In this document: positions 1 to 9,474 of the stretch, in pieces
Numbering within the stretch: the stretch's first letter is position 1
Layout of the letters: every line of letters begins with the position of its first letter
Origin: Pseudomonas helleri
GTDB lineage: Bacteria; Pseudomonadota; Gammaproteobacteria; Pseudomonadales; Pseudomonadaceae
Assembly (NCBI RefSeq): GCF_001043025.1
Contig: NZ_JYLD01000001.1
Span: forward strand, 1 to 64,000
Length of the DNA: 64,000 bases
Direction of reading: 5' to 3'
The notes under the pieces: model-generated
The model's input: the letters and a program-made list of their open reading frames with translations, nothing else
What the model was told of the DNA's origin: nothing
The model's database searches: none
Position numbers and translations under genes: made by a program

Positions 1-230
1 ATCTCTCGTTAGCGGGAGGCGAATTCTACAGCGTTACACGCTGCTGTCAACACCTCATTTCCTGCTTCGATGAACTGAAGCTGGCATCGTCAAAACCATC
101 CAACTCATTGATATTCAAGGAGTTTTCCGTTTCGACTGCGCCGGAAGTGGTGCGAATTATAGGCCGCTAATAATCTGAGTCAAGCCCTAAATTCATAATT
201 CTGTCACAACGCGCCAAAAGCCATAAAAGC

Positions 231-256
231 AGAGGCCAGCCTAACGGCTGGCCTCT
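231..256 (-). terminator. Hairpin terminator downstream of bauC
   Basis: An 11-bp perfect stem (AGAGGCCAGCC at 231-241, GGCTGGCCTCT at 246-256) with a 4-nt loop lies about 30 nt beyond the bauC stop codon. Read on the minus strand it is followed by GCTTTTATGG, a weak T-tract. It could serve either direction, because the plus strand continues CTTCTTCTAT. The rest of bases 1-284 holds no gene that I can support. Confidence 0.7.
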
Positions 257-284
257 CTTCTTCTATATACAGCTGCAACCCAAC

Positions 285-1778
285 TTACAGACTCGGGAAT
301 GCAAACTGCGACGCTTCATGGCTGGCACGTTGCGGCCAACGCTGAGTGATCGCCTTGCGGCGCGTATAAAACCGCACACCGTCCGGACCATAGGCATGCA
401 GGTCACCAAACAGAGAACGCTTCCAACCGCCAAAACTGTGATAAGCCACAGGCACTGGCAACGGAACGTTAACCCCGACCATCCCCACTTCGATCTCGTC
501 GCAGAACAGGCGAGCCGCCTCACCATCACGGGTGAAGATGCAGGTACCGTTACCGTATTCGTGATCGTTGATCAGTTGCATCGCCTCTTCCAGGCTATTC
601 ACCCGCACGATGCACAGCACTGGACCAAAGATCTCTTCTTTATAGATGCGCATCTGTGGCGTCACACGATCAAACAGGCAGCCGCCCAGGAAGAAGCCAT
701 CTTCGTGATCCTTGACGCTCAAGCCGCGACCATCGACGACCAGTTCTGCACCGGCAGCAACACCATCCTCGACATAGCCGCTGACCTTGTCACGCGCCTG
801 CCCCGAGACCAAAGGCCCCATGTCCAGACCGCACGAGGTGCCAGCACCGATTTTCAGCCCCTTGATTTGCGGTACCAGCTTGGCCACCAACGCGTCAGCA
901 ACCTGATCGCCAACACACACCGCAACCGAAATGGCCATGCAACGCTCGCCGCAAGAACCGTAGGCCGCCCCCATCAGTGCACTCACAGCGTTATCCAGAT
1001 CCGCATCCGGCATCAGCACCGCGTGGTTCTTCGCCCCGCCCAGCGCCTGCACACGTTTGCCGCGCTTGGTGCCTTCGGCATAAATGTATTCAGCAATCGG
1101 CGTTGAACCCACAAAACTCAGCGCTTTAACCTCCGGCGCTTCAATCAACGCATCCACAGCGCCTTTGTCACCATGCACCACGCTCAGCACGCCCTTGGGC
1201 AGACCGGCTTCATGCAGCAACTGTGCAATAAACAAAGTCGAGCTTGGATCGCGTTCCGACGGTTTGAGGATGAAACAGTTACCGCACACAATCGCCAGCG
1301 GGTACATCCACAGCGGAACCATGGCCGGGAAGTTGAAAGGCGTAATGCCTGCAACCACACCCAGCGGTTGGAAATCCGACCATGCGTCAATGTTCGGTCC
1401 TACGTTACGGCTGTATTCACCCTTCAGGATTTCTGGCGCAGAGCACGCAAACTCAACGTTCTCAATCCCGCGCTTCAGTTCACCCGCAGCGTCTTCCAGG
1501 GTCTTGCCGTGTTCTTCGCTGATCAACTGGGAGATGCGCGCTTCGTTCTGCTCCAGCAACTGCTTGAAGCGGAACATCACCTGAGCACGCTTGGCCGGTG
1601 GCGTATTGCGCCAGGCCGGGAAAGCAGCCTTGGCTGAGTCGATGGCTTTTTGAATGGTTTCACGACTGGCCAGCGGCACTTGATGAATCACTTTACCGGT
1701 CGACGGGTTAAACACATCAGCGGTACGACCAGAGTCGCTCAGAAATTCGCCATTGATGAAATGTTGAATGGTGCTCAT
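285..1778 (-). CDS. bauC: CoA-acylating methylmalonate-/malonate-semialdehyde dehydrogenase
   Basis: This 497-residue protein is an aldehyde dehydrogenase of the MmsA family, which oxidises malonate or methylmalonate semialdehyde to acetyl- or propionyl-CoA with NAD+ and CoA. The Rossmann motif TPFNFP lies near residue 150. The catalytic cysteine is in GSCGERCMA near residue 285, the position expected for MmsA. Length is normal and a GGAG ribosome site precedes the ATG. It sits just downstream of a β-alanine:pyruvate transaminase gene on the same strand, next to a divergent LysR gene. That is the bauA-bauC-bauR arrangement of Pseudomonas β-alanine catabolism, so malonate semialdehyde is the likely substrate. 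The symbol rests on context; mmsA is the alternative name. Confidence 0.9.
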   Translation of the reverse strand: MSTIQHFINGEFLSDSGRTADVFNPSTGKVIHQVPLASRETIQKAIDSAKAAFPAWRNTPPAKRAQVMFRFKQLLEQNEARISQLISEEHGKTLEDAAGELKRGIENVEFACSAPEILKGEYSRNVGPNIDAWSDFQPLGVVAGITPFNFPAMVPLWMYPLAIVCGNCFILKPSERDPSSTLFIAQLLHEAGLPKGVLSVVHGDKGAVDALIEAPEVKALSFVGSTPIAEYIYAEGTKRGKRVQALGGAKNHAVLMPDADLDNAVSALMGAAYGSCGERCMAISVAVCVGDQVADALVAKLVPQIKGLKIGAGTSCGLDMGPLVSGQARDKVSGYVEDGVAAGAELVVDGRGLSVKDHEDGFFLGGCLFDRVTPQMRIYKEEIFGPVLCIVRVNSLEEAMQLINDHEYGNGTCIFTRDGEAARLFCDEIEVGMVGVNVPLPVPVAYHSFGGWKRSLFGDLHAYGPDGVRFYTRRKAITQRWPQRASHEASQFAFPSL

Positions 1779-1859
1779 GGGTGCTCCAAAAAGTTGTCCA
1801 CAGGCGCGAACGCTGCGCGCCTGCCTCTATTCCCAAAACCGCTTCTATAGATAGAAGGA

Positions 1860-3209
1860 TCAGTCAATCTGGTTCAGCGCTTCACCGACTGCATCGAACA
1901 AACGATCCAGGTCTTGCGGCTTGCTATTAAAGGTTGGGCCGAACTGCAGAGTGTCGCCACCAAAGCGTACGTAGAAACCCGCCTTCCACAATTTCATCGC
2001 CGCATCAAATGGACGAACAATTGCGTCACCATCACGCGGGGCAATTTGAATGGCACCCGCCAAGCCATAGTTACGAATGTCGATGACGTTTTTCACGCCC
2101 TTCAAACCATGGATCGCATTCTCAAAGTGCGGCGCGACTTCAGCAACGCTCTGCACCAGATTTTCCTTTTGCAGCAGATCCAGCGCAGCCAGGCCCGCAG
2201 CACAGGCCACAGGGTGAGCCGAATAGGTATAGCCGTGTGGGAATTCAACCGCGTATTCAGGCGTCGGCTGATTCATGAACGTCTGATAGATCTCAGTGGT
2301 GGCAATCACCGCGCCCATCGGGATCGCGCCGTTGGTCACTTGCTTGGCAATACACATCAAGTCCGGAGTTACGCCGAAGCTGTCAGCACCAAACATCGAG
2401 CCTGTACGACCAAACCCGGTGATCACCTCATCGAACACCAACAGGATGTTGTGTTGATCGCAGATTTCACGCAGACGTTTCAGATAACCCTGAGGCGGCA
2501 CCAGCACACCGGCCGAACCTGCCATAGGCTCCACAAACACCGCCGCGATATTCGACGCGTCATGCAACTCGATCAGCTTGAGCAGCTCATCAGCCAGCGC
2601 AATACCACCCTGCTCCGGCATGCCGCGTGAGAACGCGTTGCTCGCCAACAGCGTGTGCGGCAAGTGATCAACATCACTCATCGCCTGGCCAAACAGCTTA
2701 CGGTTACCGTTCACACCGCCCAGGCTCGTGCCGGCAATGTTCACCCCGTGGTAACCACGGGCACGGCCAATCATCTTGGTCTTGGTCGACTGGCCTTTCA
2801 AACGCCAGTAAGCCCGCACCATCTTCACCGCGGTATCCGCACACTCAGAACCCGAGTCAGTGAAAAACACGTGGTTCAGATTACCGGGGGTCAGCGAGGT
2901 GATTTTCTCTGCCAGCTGGAATGACAGCGGGTGCCCGTACTGGAACGCAGGCGAATAATCGAGGGTGCCCAGTTGCTTGGCCACTGCTTCCTGGATTTCT
3001 GTGCGGGTATGACCTGCACCACAGGTCCACAGACCTGACAGCGAATCGTAGATTTGCCGACCTTTATCGTCCGTCAGATAACTACCTTTCGCGCCAACGA
3101 TAAAACGTGGGTCGCGATGGAAGTTACGGTTAGCGGTGTAAGGCATCCAATGAGCATCCAGCTTGAGCTGGCTAGTCACTGAGATTTCAGCATTTTCGGG
3201 CATGTTCAT
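1860..3209 (-). CDS. bauA: β-alanine:pyruvate transaminase
   Basis: This class III (omega) aminotransferase of 449 residues uses PLP to move the amino group of β-alanine to pyruvate, giving malonate semialdehyde and L-alanine. The PLP aspartate lies in FDEVITGFGRTG near residue 255 and the Schiff-base lysine in CIAKQVTNGA near residue 285. The N-terminal LDAHWMPYTANR segment is typical of this enzyme. I place the start at the ATG at 3209 because GAGG lies 8 nt upstream; the longer frame would need a TTG. The product is the substrate of the adjacent dehydrogenase at 285-1778. The 81-nt gap before that gene suggests a two-gene operon. Confidence 0.93.
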   Translation of the reverse strand: MNMPENAEISVTSQLKLDAHWMPYTANRNFHRDPRFIVGAKGSYLTDDKGRQIYDSLSGLWTCGAGHTRTEIQEAVAKQLGTLDYSPAFQYGHPLSFQLAEKITSLTPGNLNHVFFTDSGSECADTAVKMVRAYWRLKGQSTKTKMIGRARGYHGVNIAGTSLGGVNGNRKLFGQAMSDVDHLPHTLLASNAFSRGMPEQGGIALADELLKLIELHDASNIAAVFVEPMAGSAGVLVPPQGYLKRLREICDQHNILLVFDEVITGFGRTGSMFGADSFGVTPDLMCIAKQVTNGAIPMGAVIATTEIYQTFMNQPTPEYAVEFPHGYTYSAHPVACAAGLAALDLLQKENLVQSVAEVAPHFENAIHGLKGVKNVIDIRNYGLAGAIQIAPRDGDAIVRPFDAAMKLWKAGFYVRFGGDTLQFGPTFNSKPQDLDRLFDAVGEALNQID

Positions 3210-3303
3210 CGGCAAAACCTCGCAAAGCAGAAAGCGGCGTGGGATTGAAAGCGTTGTTGCAGCTAAATTGCCACGGCTATAAAGTCGATGAAATCCAACT
3301 CTT

Positions 3304-3318
3304 CTAACCTTTAGTTAG
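3304..3318. promoter_or_regulatory. Candidate LysR-type operator, bauA/bauR intergenic region
   Basis: A perfect 5-5-5 dyad, CTAAC-CTTTA-GTTAG, sits 15 nt upstream of the bauR start codon in the divergent promoter region. It contains a T-N11-A core, as LysR-family sites do. It is the only clear dyad I see in this 123-bp gap. Binding by BauR is inference. Confidence 0.5.
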
Positions 3319-3332
3319 GCCCGGACTAAACT

Positions 3333-4253
3333 ATGAGCACCCGTCGTCCCGATGCACTGGCACAAGTCAGCGACTTTGATATTCGATTGCTCCGGATCTT
3401 TCGCAGCGTTGTCGAATGCGGTGGTTTTTCAGCCGCAGAAACCGTGCTCGGGATTGGTCGCTCGGCCATCAGCCAACAGATGAGCGACCTCGAACAACGC
3501 CTCGGTTTACGTCTGTGCCAACGGGGTCGCGCCGGGTTCTCCCTGACAGAAGAAGGCCGCGAGGTGTATCAGTCAGTGCTGCAGTTATTAGGTGCACTGG
3601 AAAGTTTTCGTACCGAGGTCAACGGCCTGCACCAGCACCTGCGCGGTGAGTTGACCATTGGCCTCACCGACAACCTGGTCACCCTGCCCCACATGCGTAT
3701 CACCCATGCGCTGGCACAACTCAAGGAACGCGGACCTGACGTGCAAATCCACATTCGTATGATCGCCCCCAACGAAGTGGAACAAGGCGTTCTCGACGGC
3801 CGCCTGCATGTAGGCGTCGTTCCCCAGGCCAGCGCACTCTCCGGGCTTGAATATCAGCCACTGTACAGCGAGCGCTCACTGCTTTACTGCGCCGTCGGCC
3901 ACCCGCTGTTTTATGTCGATGACCGGCAACTGGAAGACCAGCGCCTCAATGACCAGGACGCCATTGCCCCGACCTTTCGCCTGCCAGCCGACATCCAGGC
4001 GCACTACCAGGCACTCAACTGCACCGCCAGCGCATCCGACCGAGAAGGCATGGCGTTCTTGATTTTGACCGGGCGCTACATCGGCTACCTGCCCGATCAC
4101 TACGCCAGCTTCTGGGTACAGCAAGGCCGCCTGCGCGCCTTGAAAGCCAAAACACGTTTTTATGACTTAAGCCTCGCCTCGGTCACCCGCAAAGGCCGAC
4201 GGCCACACCTGGTGCTGGAAAGTTTCCTTGAGAGCCTGGAAGCGACGCGCTAA
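3333..4253 (+). CDS. bauR: LysR-family regulator of β-alanine catabolism
   Basis: This LysR-type regulator has 306 residues, a normal length. An N-terminal winged helix-turn-helix (residues about 15-75, including GFSAAETVLGIGRSAISQQMSDLEQRLG) precedes a substrate-binding domain from about residue 100. It is transcribed away from bauA with a short shared promoter region, the usual arrangement for a LysR activator of its neighbour. β-alanine is the expected inducer in Pseudomonas BauR. The identification rests on family and position; other LysR proteins could look the same. Confidence 0.82.
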   Translation: MSTRRPDALAQVSDFDIRLLRIFRSVVECGGFSAAETVLGIGRSAISQQMSDLEQRLGLRLCQRGRAGFSLTEEGREVYQSVLQLLGALESFRTEVNGLHQHLRGELTIGLTDNLVTLPHMRITHALAQLKERGPDVQIHIRMIAPNEVEQGVLDGRLHVGVVPQASALSGLEYQPLYSERSLLYCAVGHPLFYVDDRQLEDQRLNDQDAIAPTFRLPADIQAHYQALNCTASASDREGMAFLILTGRYIGYLPDHYASFWVQQGRLRALKAKTRFYDLSLASVTRKGRRPHLVLESFLESLEATR

Positions 4254-4297
4254 CGTAAAAGGCGGCCTCAAGCCTCCAGCCAATGTTCGGAAACCAC

Positions 4298-4900
4298 ATG
4301 CCCTCGACCCTCACCGGCCTTTGCGAATACCGTGAAGAAATCCGCAAAAGCCGCTTCATCACACTGGCCGCCCCGATTACCAGCGCCCAGCAAGCCCAAG
4401 ACTTCATCGAACAACACAGCGACCTCAACGCCACCCACAACTGCTGGGCCTGGAAACTTGGCGCTCAATACCGCAGCAGCGATGATGGCGAACCCGGCGG
4501 CACCGCAGGGCGGCCGATCCTGTCAGCGATTGAGTCGCAAGACTGCGATCAAGTCGTGGTGCTGGTTATCCGCTGGTACGGCGGCATCCAACTGGGCACC
4601 GGCGGGCTCGCGCGCGCCTATGGCGGTGGCGCCAACAAATGCCTGCAAGGGGCAGAGAAACTCCCGCTCATCAGCCGCGTCCCCCTGCAGTGCACCTGCC
4701 ATTTCAGTGAACTGGCCTTGGTTAAATTGCGTCTGGCCGAACTGGATGGCCTGCTCACCCAAGAAACCTTTACCGCTAACGGGGTTGATTTACAGCTGGA
4801 GCTGGGCGAAGAGCACATTGCTGCTCTGCAGCAACAGTTGGCCGGCATCAGTCGCGGCAGAATCCTGTTGCACCGGGACACCCCACACAGCGACGCGTAA
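4298..4900 (+). CDS. YigZ/IMPACT family protein
   Basis: This 200-residue protein belongs to the YigZ (UPF0029 plus DUF1949) family related to eukaryotic IMPACT. The signature stretch NCWAWKLG, DDGEPGGTAGRPIL and VVLVIRWYGGIQLGTGGLARAYGG is intact in the first 110 residues, followed by the DUF1949 domain. The molecular role is unsettled; translation-linked and nucleic-acid-binding functions have been proposed for the family. I prefer the ATG at 4298 (GGAA about 6 nt upstream) to the one at 4283, because the family usually begins a few residues before the CEYREEIRKSRF motif. It lies 45 nt after bauR but shares no obvious role with it. Confidence 0.88.
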   Translation: MPSTLTGLCEYREEIRKSRFITLAAPITSAQQAQDFIEQHSDLNATHNCWAWKLGAQYRSSDDGEPGGTAGRPILSAIESQDCDQVVVLVIRWYGGIQLGTGGLARAYGGGANKCLQGAEKLPLISRVPLQCTCHFSELALVKLRLAELDGLLTQETFTANGVDLQLELGEEHIAALQQQLAGISRGRILLHRDTPHSDA

Positions 4901-5382
4901 GCGTGAATAACCTGCGGCTCACCACTTGCCCACAATCACTGTGCACCCAACTGTGGATAACCTGAGCACACTCGGCTACAGCCCTTTTATTACGGGCCTT
5001 TCAGCCATTTGTACGTTTTTTATCCAAATCAGCAACGCTTTACGAAAAACACAGATAAAACAATACTTTAGCGCTGCATATCGCGGTTAGAACAAAGGGA
5101 TGCAGTGCTTATACCGGTGCATTCAAGTTGCGCACAGATACTGTGGAACAACCTGTGGATAACCCGTGCAAAGTCCCCGGCGATTCAGCCCCCATAACGC
5201 TTACTTAATCTTGTGCGTTTTTTAATCAATTACAGTCATTCAAGACCATCACCTGACCTCTGCCTGCCTATCGTTCCTACTCACCATTTGATGAGAGCGC
5301 ACACACAAGCGCTGGGCACTCGCACAGGGAAGGCGTAAAAACAGCTAACGGTGACTTCCTTAACGCTAAAGAGGGCGAATTC
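4901..5382. promoter_or_regulatory. 482-bp gene-free region with DnaA-box-like sites
   Basis: No convincing gene lies here. Two exact TGTGGATAA nonamers (complement of the DnaA box TTATCCACA) occur at 4952-4960 and 5154-5162. A one-mismatch TTATCCAAA lies at 5020-5028 and a weaker TGTGGAACA at 5142-5150. The region is locally A+T-rich with several T-tracts. It also carries the promoter of the SDR gene at 5383. DnaA binding is inference. Confidence 0.45.
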
Positions 5383-6066
5383 ATGGCAGCAAAAAAAGCA
5401 CTAATCGTAGGCGCCTCACGTGGGCTGGGTCTGGGACTGGTGACAGCGCTTTCCCATGACGGCTGGCAGGTAACCGCAACCGTTCGTGACCCTCAGCGCG
5501 CAGAGGCATTAAAAAAACTGGATAACGTGCAGGTCGAGCAACTCGACATCGACAACCTGCAAGCCATCAACGCCCTGCACCAGCGCTTGAGCGCAGACGT
5601 ATTTGACCTGGTTTTTATTAACGCCGGCATCAAAGGCCCGGACGATCAAACCTCCGGGGCCGCCAGTCTCGCCGACATTGGCCAATTGTTCCTGACCAAC
5701 AGCGTGGCGCCCGTTAACGTGGCTCAAGCCTTTGTCGGCAACATCAAGAAGGACAATGGCGTTCTGGCATTCATGAGCTCAAGGCTGGGCAGCATCACCA
5801 ATCCCAACGCCCCGTATCTTGCACTCTACAAAGCCAGCAAGGCCGCGCTCAATTCATTGACCAACACCTTTGTGACGCAACTCCCGGAGCCGCGACCAAC
5901 CGTGCTTTCCATCCACCCGGGCGTCGTCAAAACCGACCTGACCGGCGGCACCGGCGACATTGACGTCGACACCAGCATCCGCGGCATCGTCGAACAGCTC
6001 TATGCGTATGCCGGTAAAGGCGGTCATCACTATATCGACTACAAGGGTCAGACCATTCCCTGGTAG
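5383..6066 (+). CDS. Short-chain dehydrogenase/reductase, CsgA/C-factor-like
   Basis: This 227-residue classical short-chain dehydrogenase has the cofactor-binding motif GASRGLGLG near residue 10, NAGIKGP near residue 85, and the active-site pair YKASK near residue 150. It resembles the C-factor/YbbO-like group of NAD(P)-dependent oxidoreductases, whose substrates are rarely known. A GAGGGCG ribosome site precedes the ATG. It stands alone between a long intergenic region and a convergent antiporter gene. The substrate cannot be told from sequence. Confidence 0.85.
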   Translation: MAAKKALIVGASRGLGLGLVTALSHDGWQVTATVRDPQRAEALKKLDNVQVEQLDIDNLQAINALHQRLSADVFDLVFINAGIKGPDDQTSGAASLADIGQLFLTNSVAPVNVAQAFVGNIKKDNGVLAFMSSRLGSITNPNAPYLALYKASKAALNSLTNTFVTQLPEPRPTVLSIHPGVVKTDLTGGTGDIDVDTSIRGIVEQLYAYAGKGGHHYIDYKGQTIPW

Positions 6067-6102
6067 CCGTATGAAGGGCAGCCGTCACAGGCTGCCCATC
6101 GC

Positions 6103-7188
6103 TTAAAGCCCCAGCAGCGACAACATGATGAACGTGGCAAACAACACGAAATGCGTCATGCCCTCAATGGCATTGGTCTCACCGTCATTCAAATTGATCG
6201 CACACACCACCAGCGTGATCAGCACCATCACCGTCTGCACCGGGGTCATCGCCATCTGGAAGGGCTGGCCGGTATATAGCGCCATCGCCTCCATGGCAGG
6301 CACCGTCAAAATCACCGTGGACAACGAAGCGCCCAAGGCCACATTCACCACCGATTGCATGCGGTTGGCCAACGCGGCCCGTAGCGCCGTCAGAATTTCC
6401 GGTGCCGCCGAGATGGCCGCAACCACAATTGCCGTCATTACCGGCGGCGCGCCCGTCCCCTCAAGGCCAAGGTCCAGCGCCTTGGACATCACCTCCGCCA
6501 GCGCACCGATCACAATCACGCCCAAGCCAAGAATGGCGATCGACAGCTTTACATTGGTCGGCGTCCCTTCTGGCTCGCGCTTGCGGCCTTTTTTCTCCGG
6601 GTAGCTGTAACTGAAAAAGTAACTATGCGGCCCCACCTGCATGCGCAAAAACACCGCATACAGCAGCACCATCGCGCCAATGGTGAAGGCGGAGTAAATT
6701 TTCCAGTCGGCCTCAGGGATAAATTCCGGCACCACCATCGACACACCCATGGCGGTCAGAATCATCACGCTGTACGTGCGGGCCGAATCGTCGTTGTAGG
6801 ACTGCTCACCATGTTTGATCCCGCCCATCAGCGCAGCTAAACCGAGGATGCCGTTGATATCGAGCATCACCGCCGAATAAATCGTGTCACGTACCAGTGT
6901 TGGCGACGGCTCGTTGCTCATCATGATGGCCAGGATGACCACTTCTACCAGCACCGCAGACAGCGTAAGAATCATCGTCCCATAAGGGTCGCCGACCTTT
7001 TCAGCCAAGACCTCTGCATGATGCGCCACCCGCATCGAAGCGCAGACAATCGCCGCAATCAGGACCAAGCCCCCGATCAGCGCCGTGGCCTGGCCACTGC
7101 CCAATAACCAATGCTCCAGCGGGAAAGCCACACAGACCATCGCCACCGCCAGGAGGAGGAGTTTTTCATCTTTCAATAAAGTCAGCAT
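6103..7188 (-). CDS. Ca2+/H+ antiporter-like cation exchanger (ChaA/y4hA type)
   Basis: This 361-residue inner-membrane protein of the Ca2+:cation antiporter (CaCA) superfamily has about eleven hydrophobic segments in two halves. The two acidic α-repeats are visible as LVEVVILAIMMS (near residue 90) and AISAAPEILTALRAAL (near residue 260). A charged cytoplasmic loop (YPEKKGRKREPEG) separates the halves. ChaA proteins exchange Na+, Ca2+ or K+ for protons. The ATG at 7188 has AAAAGG just upstream and fits better than the GTG at 7218, which adds ten residues. The ion specificity is not determined by the sequence. Confidence 0.85.
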   Translation of the reverse strand: MLTLLKDEKLLLLAVAMVCVAFPLEHWLLGSGQATALIGGLVLIAAIVCASMRVAHHAEVLAEKVGDPYGTMILTLSAVLVEVVILAIMMSNEPSPTLVRDTIYSAVMLDINGILGLAALMGGIKHGEQSYNDDSARTYSVMILTAMGVSMVVPEFIPEADWKIYSAFTIGAMVLLYAVFLRMQVGPHSYFFSYSYPEKKGRKREPEGTPTNVKLSIAILGLGVIVIGALAEVMSKALDLGLEGTGAPPVMTAIVVAAISAAPEILTALRAALANRMQSVVNVALGASLSTVILTVPAMEAMALYTGQPFQMAMTPVQTVMVLITLVVCAINLNDGETNAIEGMTHFVLFATFIMLSLLGL

Positions 7189-7310
7189 CGCAGGCCTTTT
7201 GCCGAGAGTCGAATACACGTTGTGAGGTCACAGACTGCCAAAACTCACTAACGTTTCGTTACACCTTAGTTCACAGGCACGCCATTAGAAGGGTCGGACT
7301 GGTCGCTTAA

Positions 7311-8366
<1,056 letters not shown>

Positions 8367-8378
8367 AAACCCGGCCTT

Positions 8379-8445
8379 GTAGGAGCGAGCTCGCCTCGCG
8401 ATCTTTTGATCCTTTAAAAAGATCGCGAGACAAGCTCGCTCCTAC
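8379..8445. repeat. Family A REP hairpin (copy 1)
   Basis: This inverted repeat has GTAGGAGCGAGC at 8379-8390 and GCTCGCTCCTAC at 8434-8445, with an inner dyad around CTCGCGATC...GATCGCGAG. It lies between two convergent genes. Its right arm supplies the TAG stop codon of the LysR gene (8444-8442). Confidence 0.9.
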
Positions 8446-9356
8446 AGGGCTCTACGCTGCCCCGCCAACTCCGCACACCGCTCAATCAGCATGTCGCGCA
8501 GCAGCTTCACCGGTTTGCTCAACTGGGCGCGATGCCCGCACAGCAAATTCAATGGCGCACGCTCGCACGTCAATTCCGGCAATAACACCTTGAGCCTGCC
8601 CGCCGTCACATCCTGCGCCACGTCCAGCCACGACTTGTACGCAATCCCCGCTCCGGCAATCGCCCACAAACGCACCACATCGGCATCATCACTAAAACGG
8701 TCACCGCTCACCGTCAGCCCCAGCTCGCGCTTACCGTCGTTAAATTGCCAATGGTCATGCACGCGCGTCCCAAGCATGTACAGCAGGCAGTTATGTTGCA
8801 GCAAATGTTCAAGCTGACGCGGCTCGCCTCGGCGCGCCAAATAGTCGGGTGATGCACACAGTACGCGGCGGTTGTCGGTGGCAACCGGTAGCGCCACCAG
8901 GCTGGAGTCTTCTGGCTCACCGTAACGCAGGGCGATATCCACAGGCTGACGAAACAGATCGGCAATCCGGTCGCCCAGCAATAGACGTACGGTCAACTGC
9001 GGGTGTTCACGCTGAAACGCGTCCAGCCAGGGCAACAACAGGTTACGTCCAAAGTCTGACGGCGCGGATAGCTGCAACACCCCGCTCACTTGGTCTTGCC
9101 CACGGGCTAAAAGGCGGCGCCCTTCATCCAGGCTGCTCAAGGCCGTACGCGCATAATCGAGAAAGCCTTGCCCCTCGGCTGTCAGGCGCAAACTGCGCGT
9201 AGAACGTGCCAACAATCGAACCCCTAACTGCGCTTCGATCCGCTTGAGGGCTGCACTGGCCACCGCTGGCGACAAGTCCATCACCCGCGCTGCTGCCGAC
9301 AAACTGCCCAAGTCAGCAGCGCGCACAAACAATTGCAGGTCATCGAAGCGCAGCAT
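8442..9356 (-). CDS. LysR-family transcriptional regulator
   Basis: This LysR-type regulator has 304 residues. The helix-turn-helix spans about residues 1-60 (LGSLSAAARVMDLSPAVASAALKRIEAQLG), followed by the effector-binding domain with LLGDRIADLFRQPVDIALRYGEPEDSS, a pattern of the CrgA/AaeR-like group. It is divergent from the zinc-type oxidoreductase at 9475, with 118 bp between them, so it probably controls that gene. Its TAG stop codon lies inside a REP arm, which suggests the original 3' end was replaced or extended. The ligand is unknown. Confidence 0.87.
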   Translation of the reverse strand: MLRFDDLQLFVRAADLGSLSAAARVMDLSPAVASAALKRIEAQLGVRLLARSTRSLRLTAEGQGFLDYARTALSSLDEGRRLLARGQDQVSGVLQLSAPSDFGRNLLLPWLDAFQREHPQLTVRLLLGDRIADLFRQPVDIALRYGEPEDSSLVALPVATDNRRVLCASPDYLARRGEPRQLEHLLQHNCLLYMLGTRVHDHWQFNDGKRELGLTVSGDRFSDDADVVRLWAIAGAGIAYKSWLDVAQDVTAGRLKVLLPELTCERAPLNLLCGHRAQLSKPVKLLRDMLIERCAELAGQRRAL

Positions 9357-9474
9357 TCATCGCCACCATTATCAAAAAAACATTGAAAGAGACTGCTGTT
9401 TTAGCCGGTTTTATCGCCCAGCGAAATGGTTAATCATCGATTCACTTTTCGTACTCACTGCCAGGACATGCCCC

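Noticed and set aside
1..230. Possible RNA gene or leader at the left edge
   Set aside because: I see no tRNA fold, rRNA sequence or riboswitch motif that I can support. Only the hairpin at 231-256 is clear.
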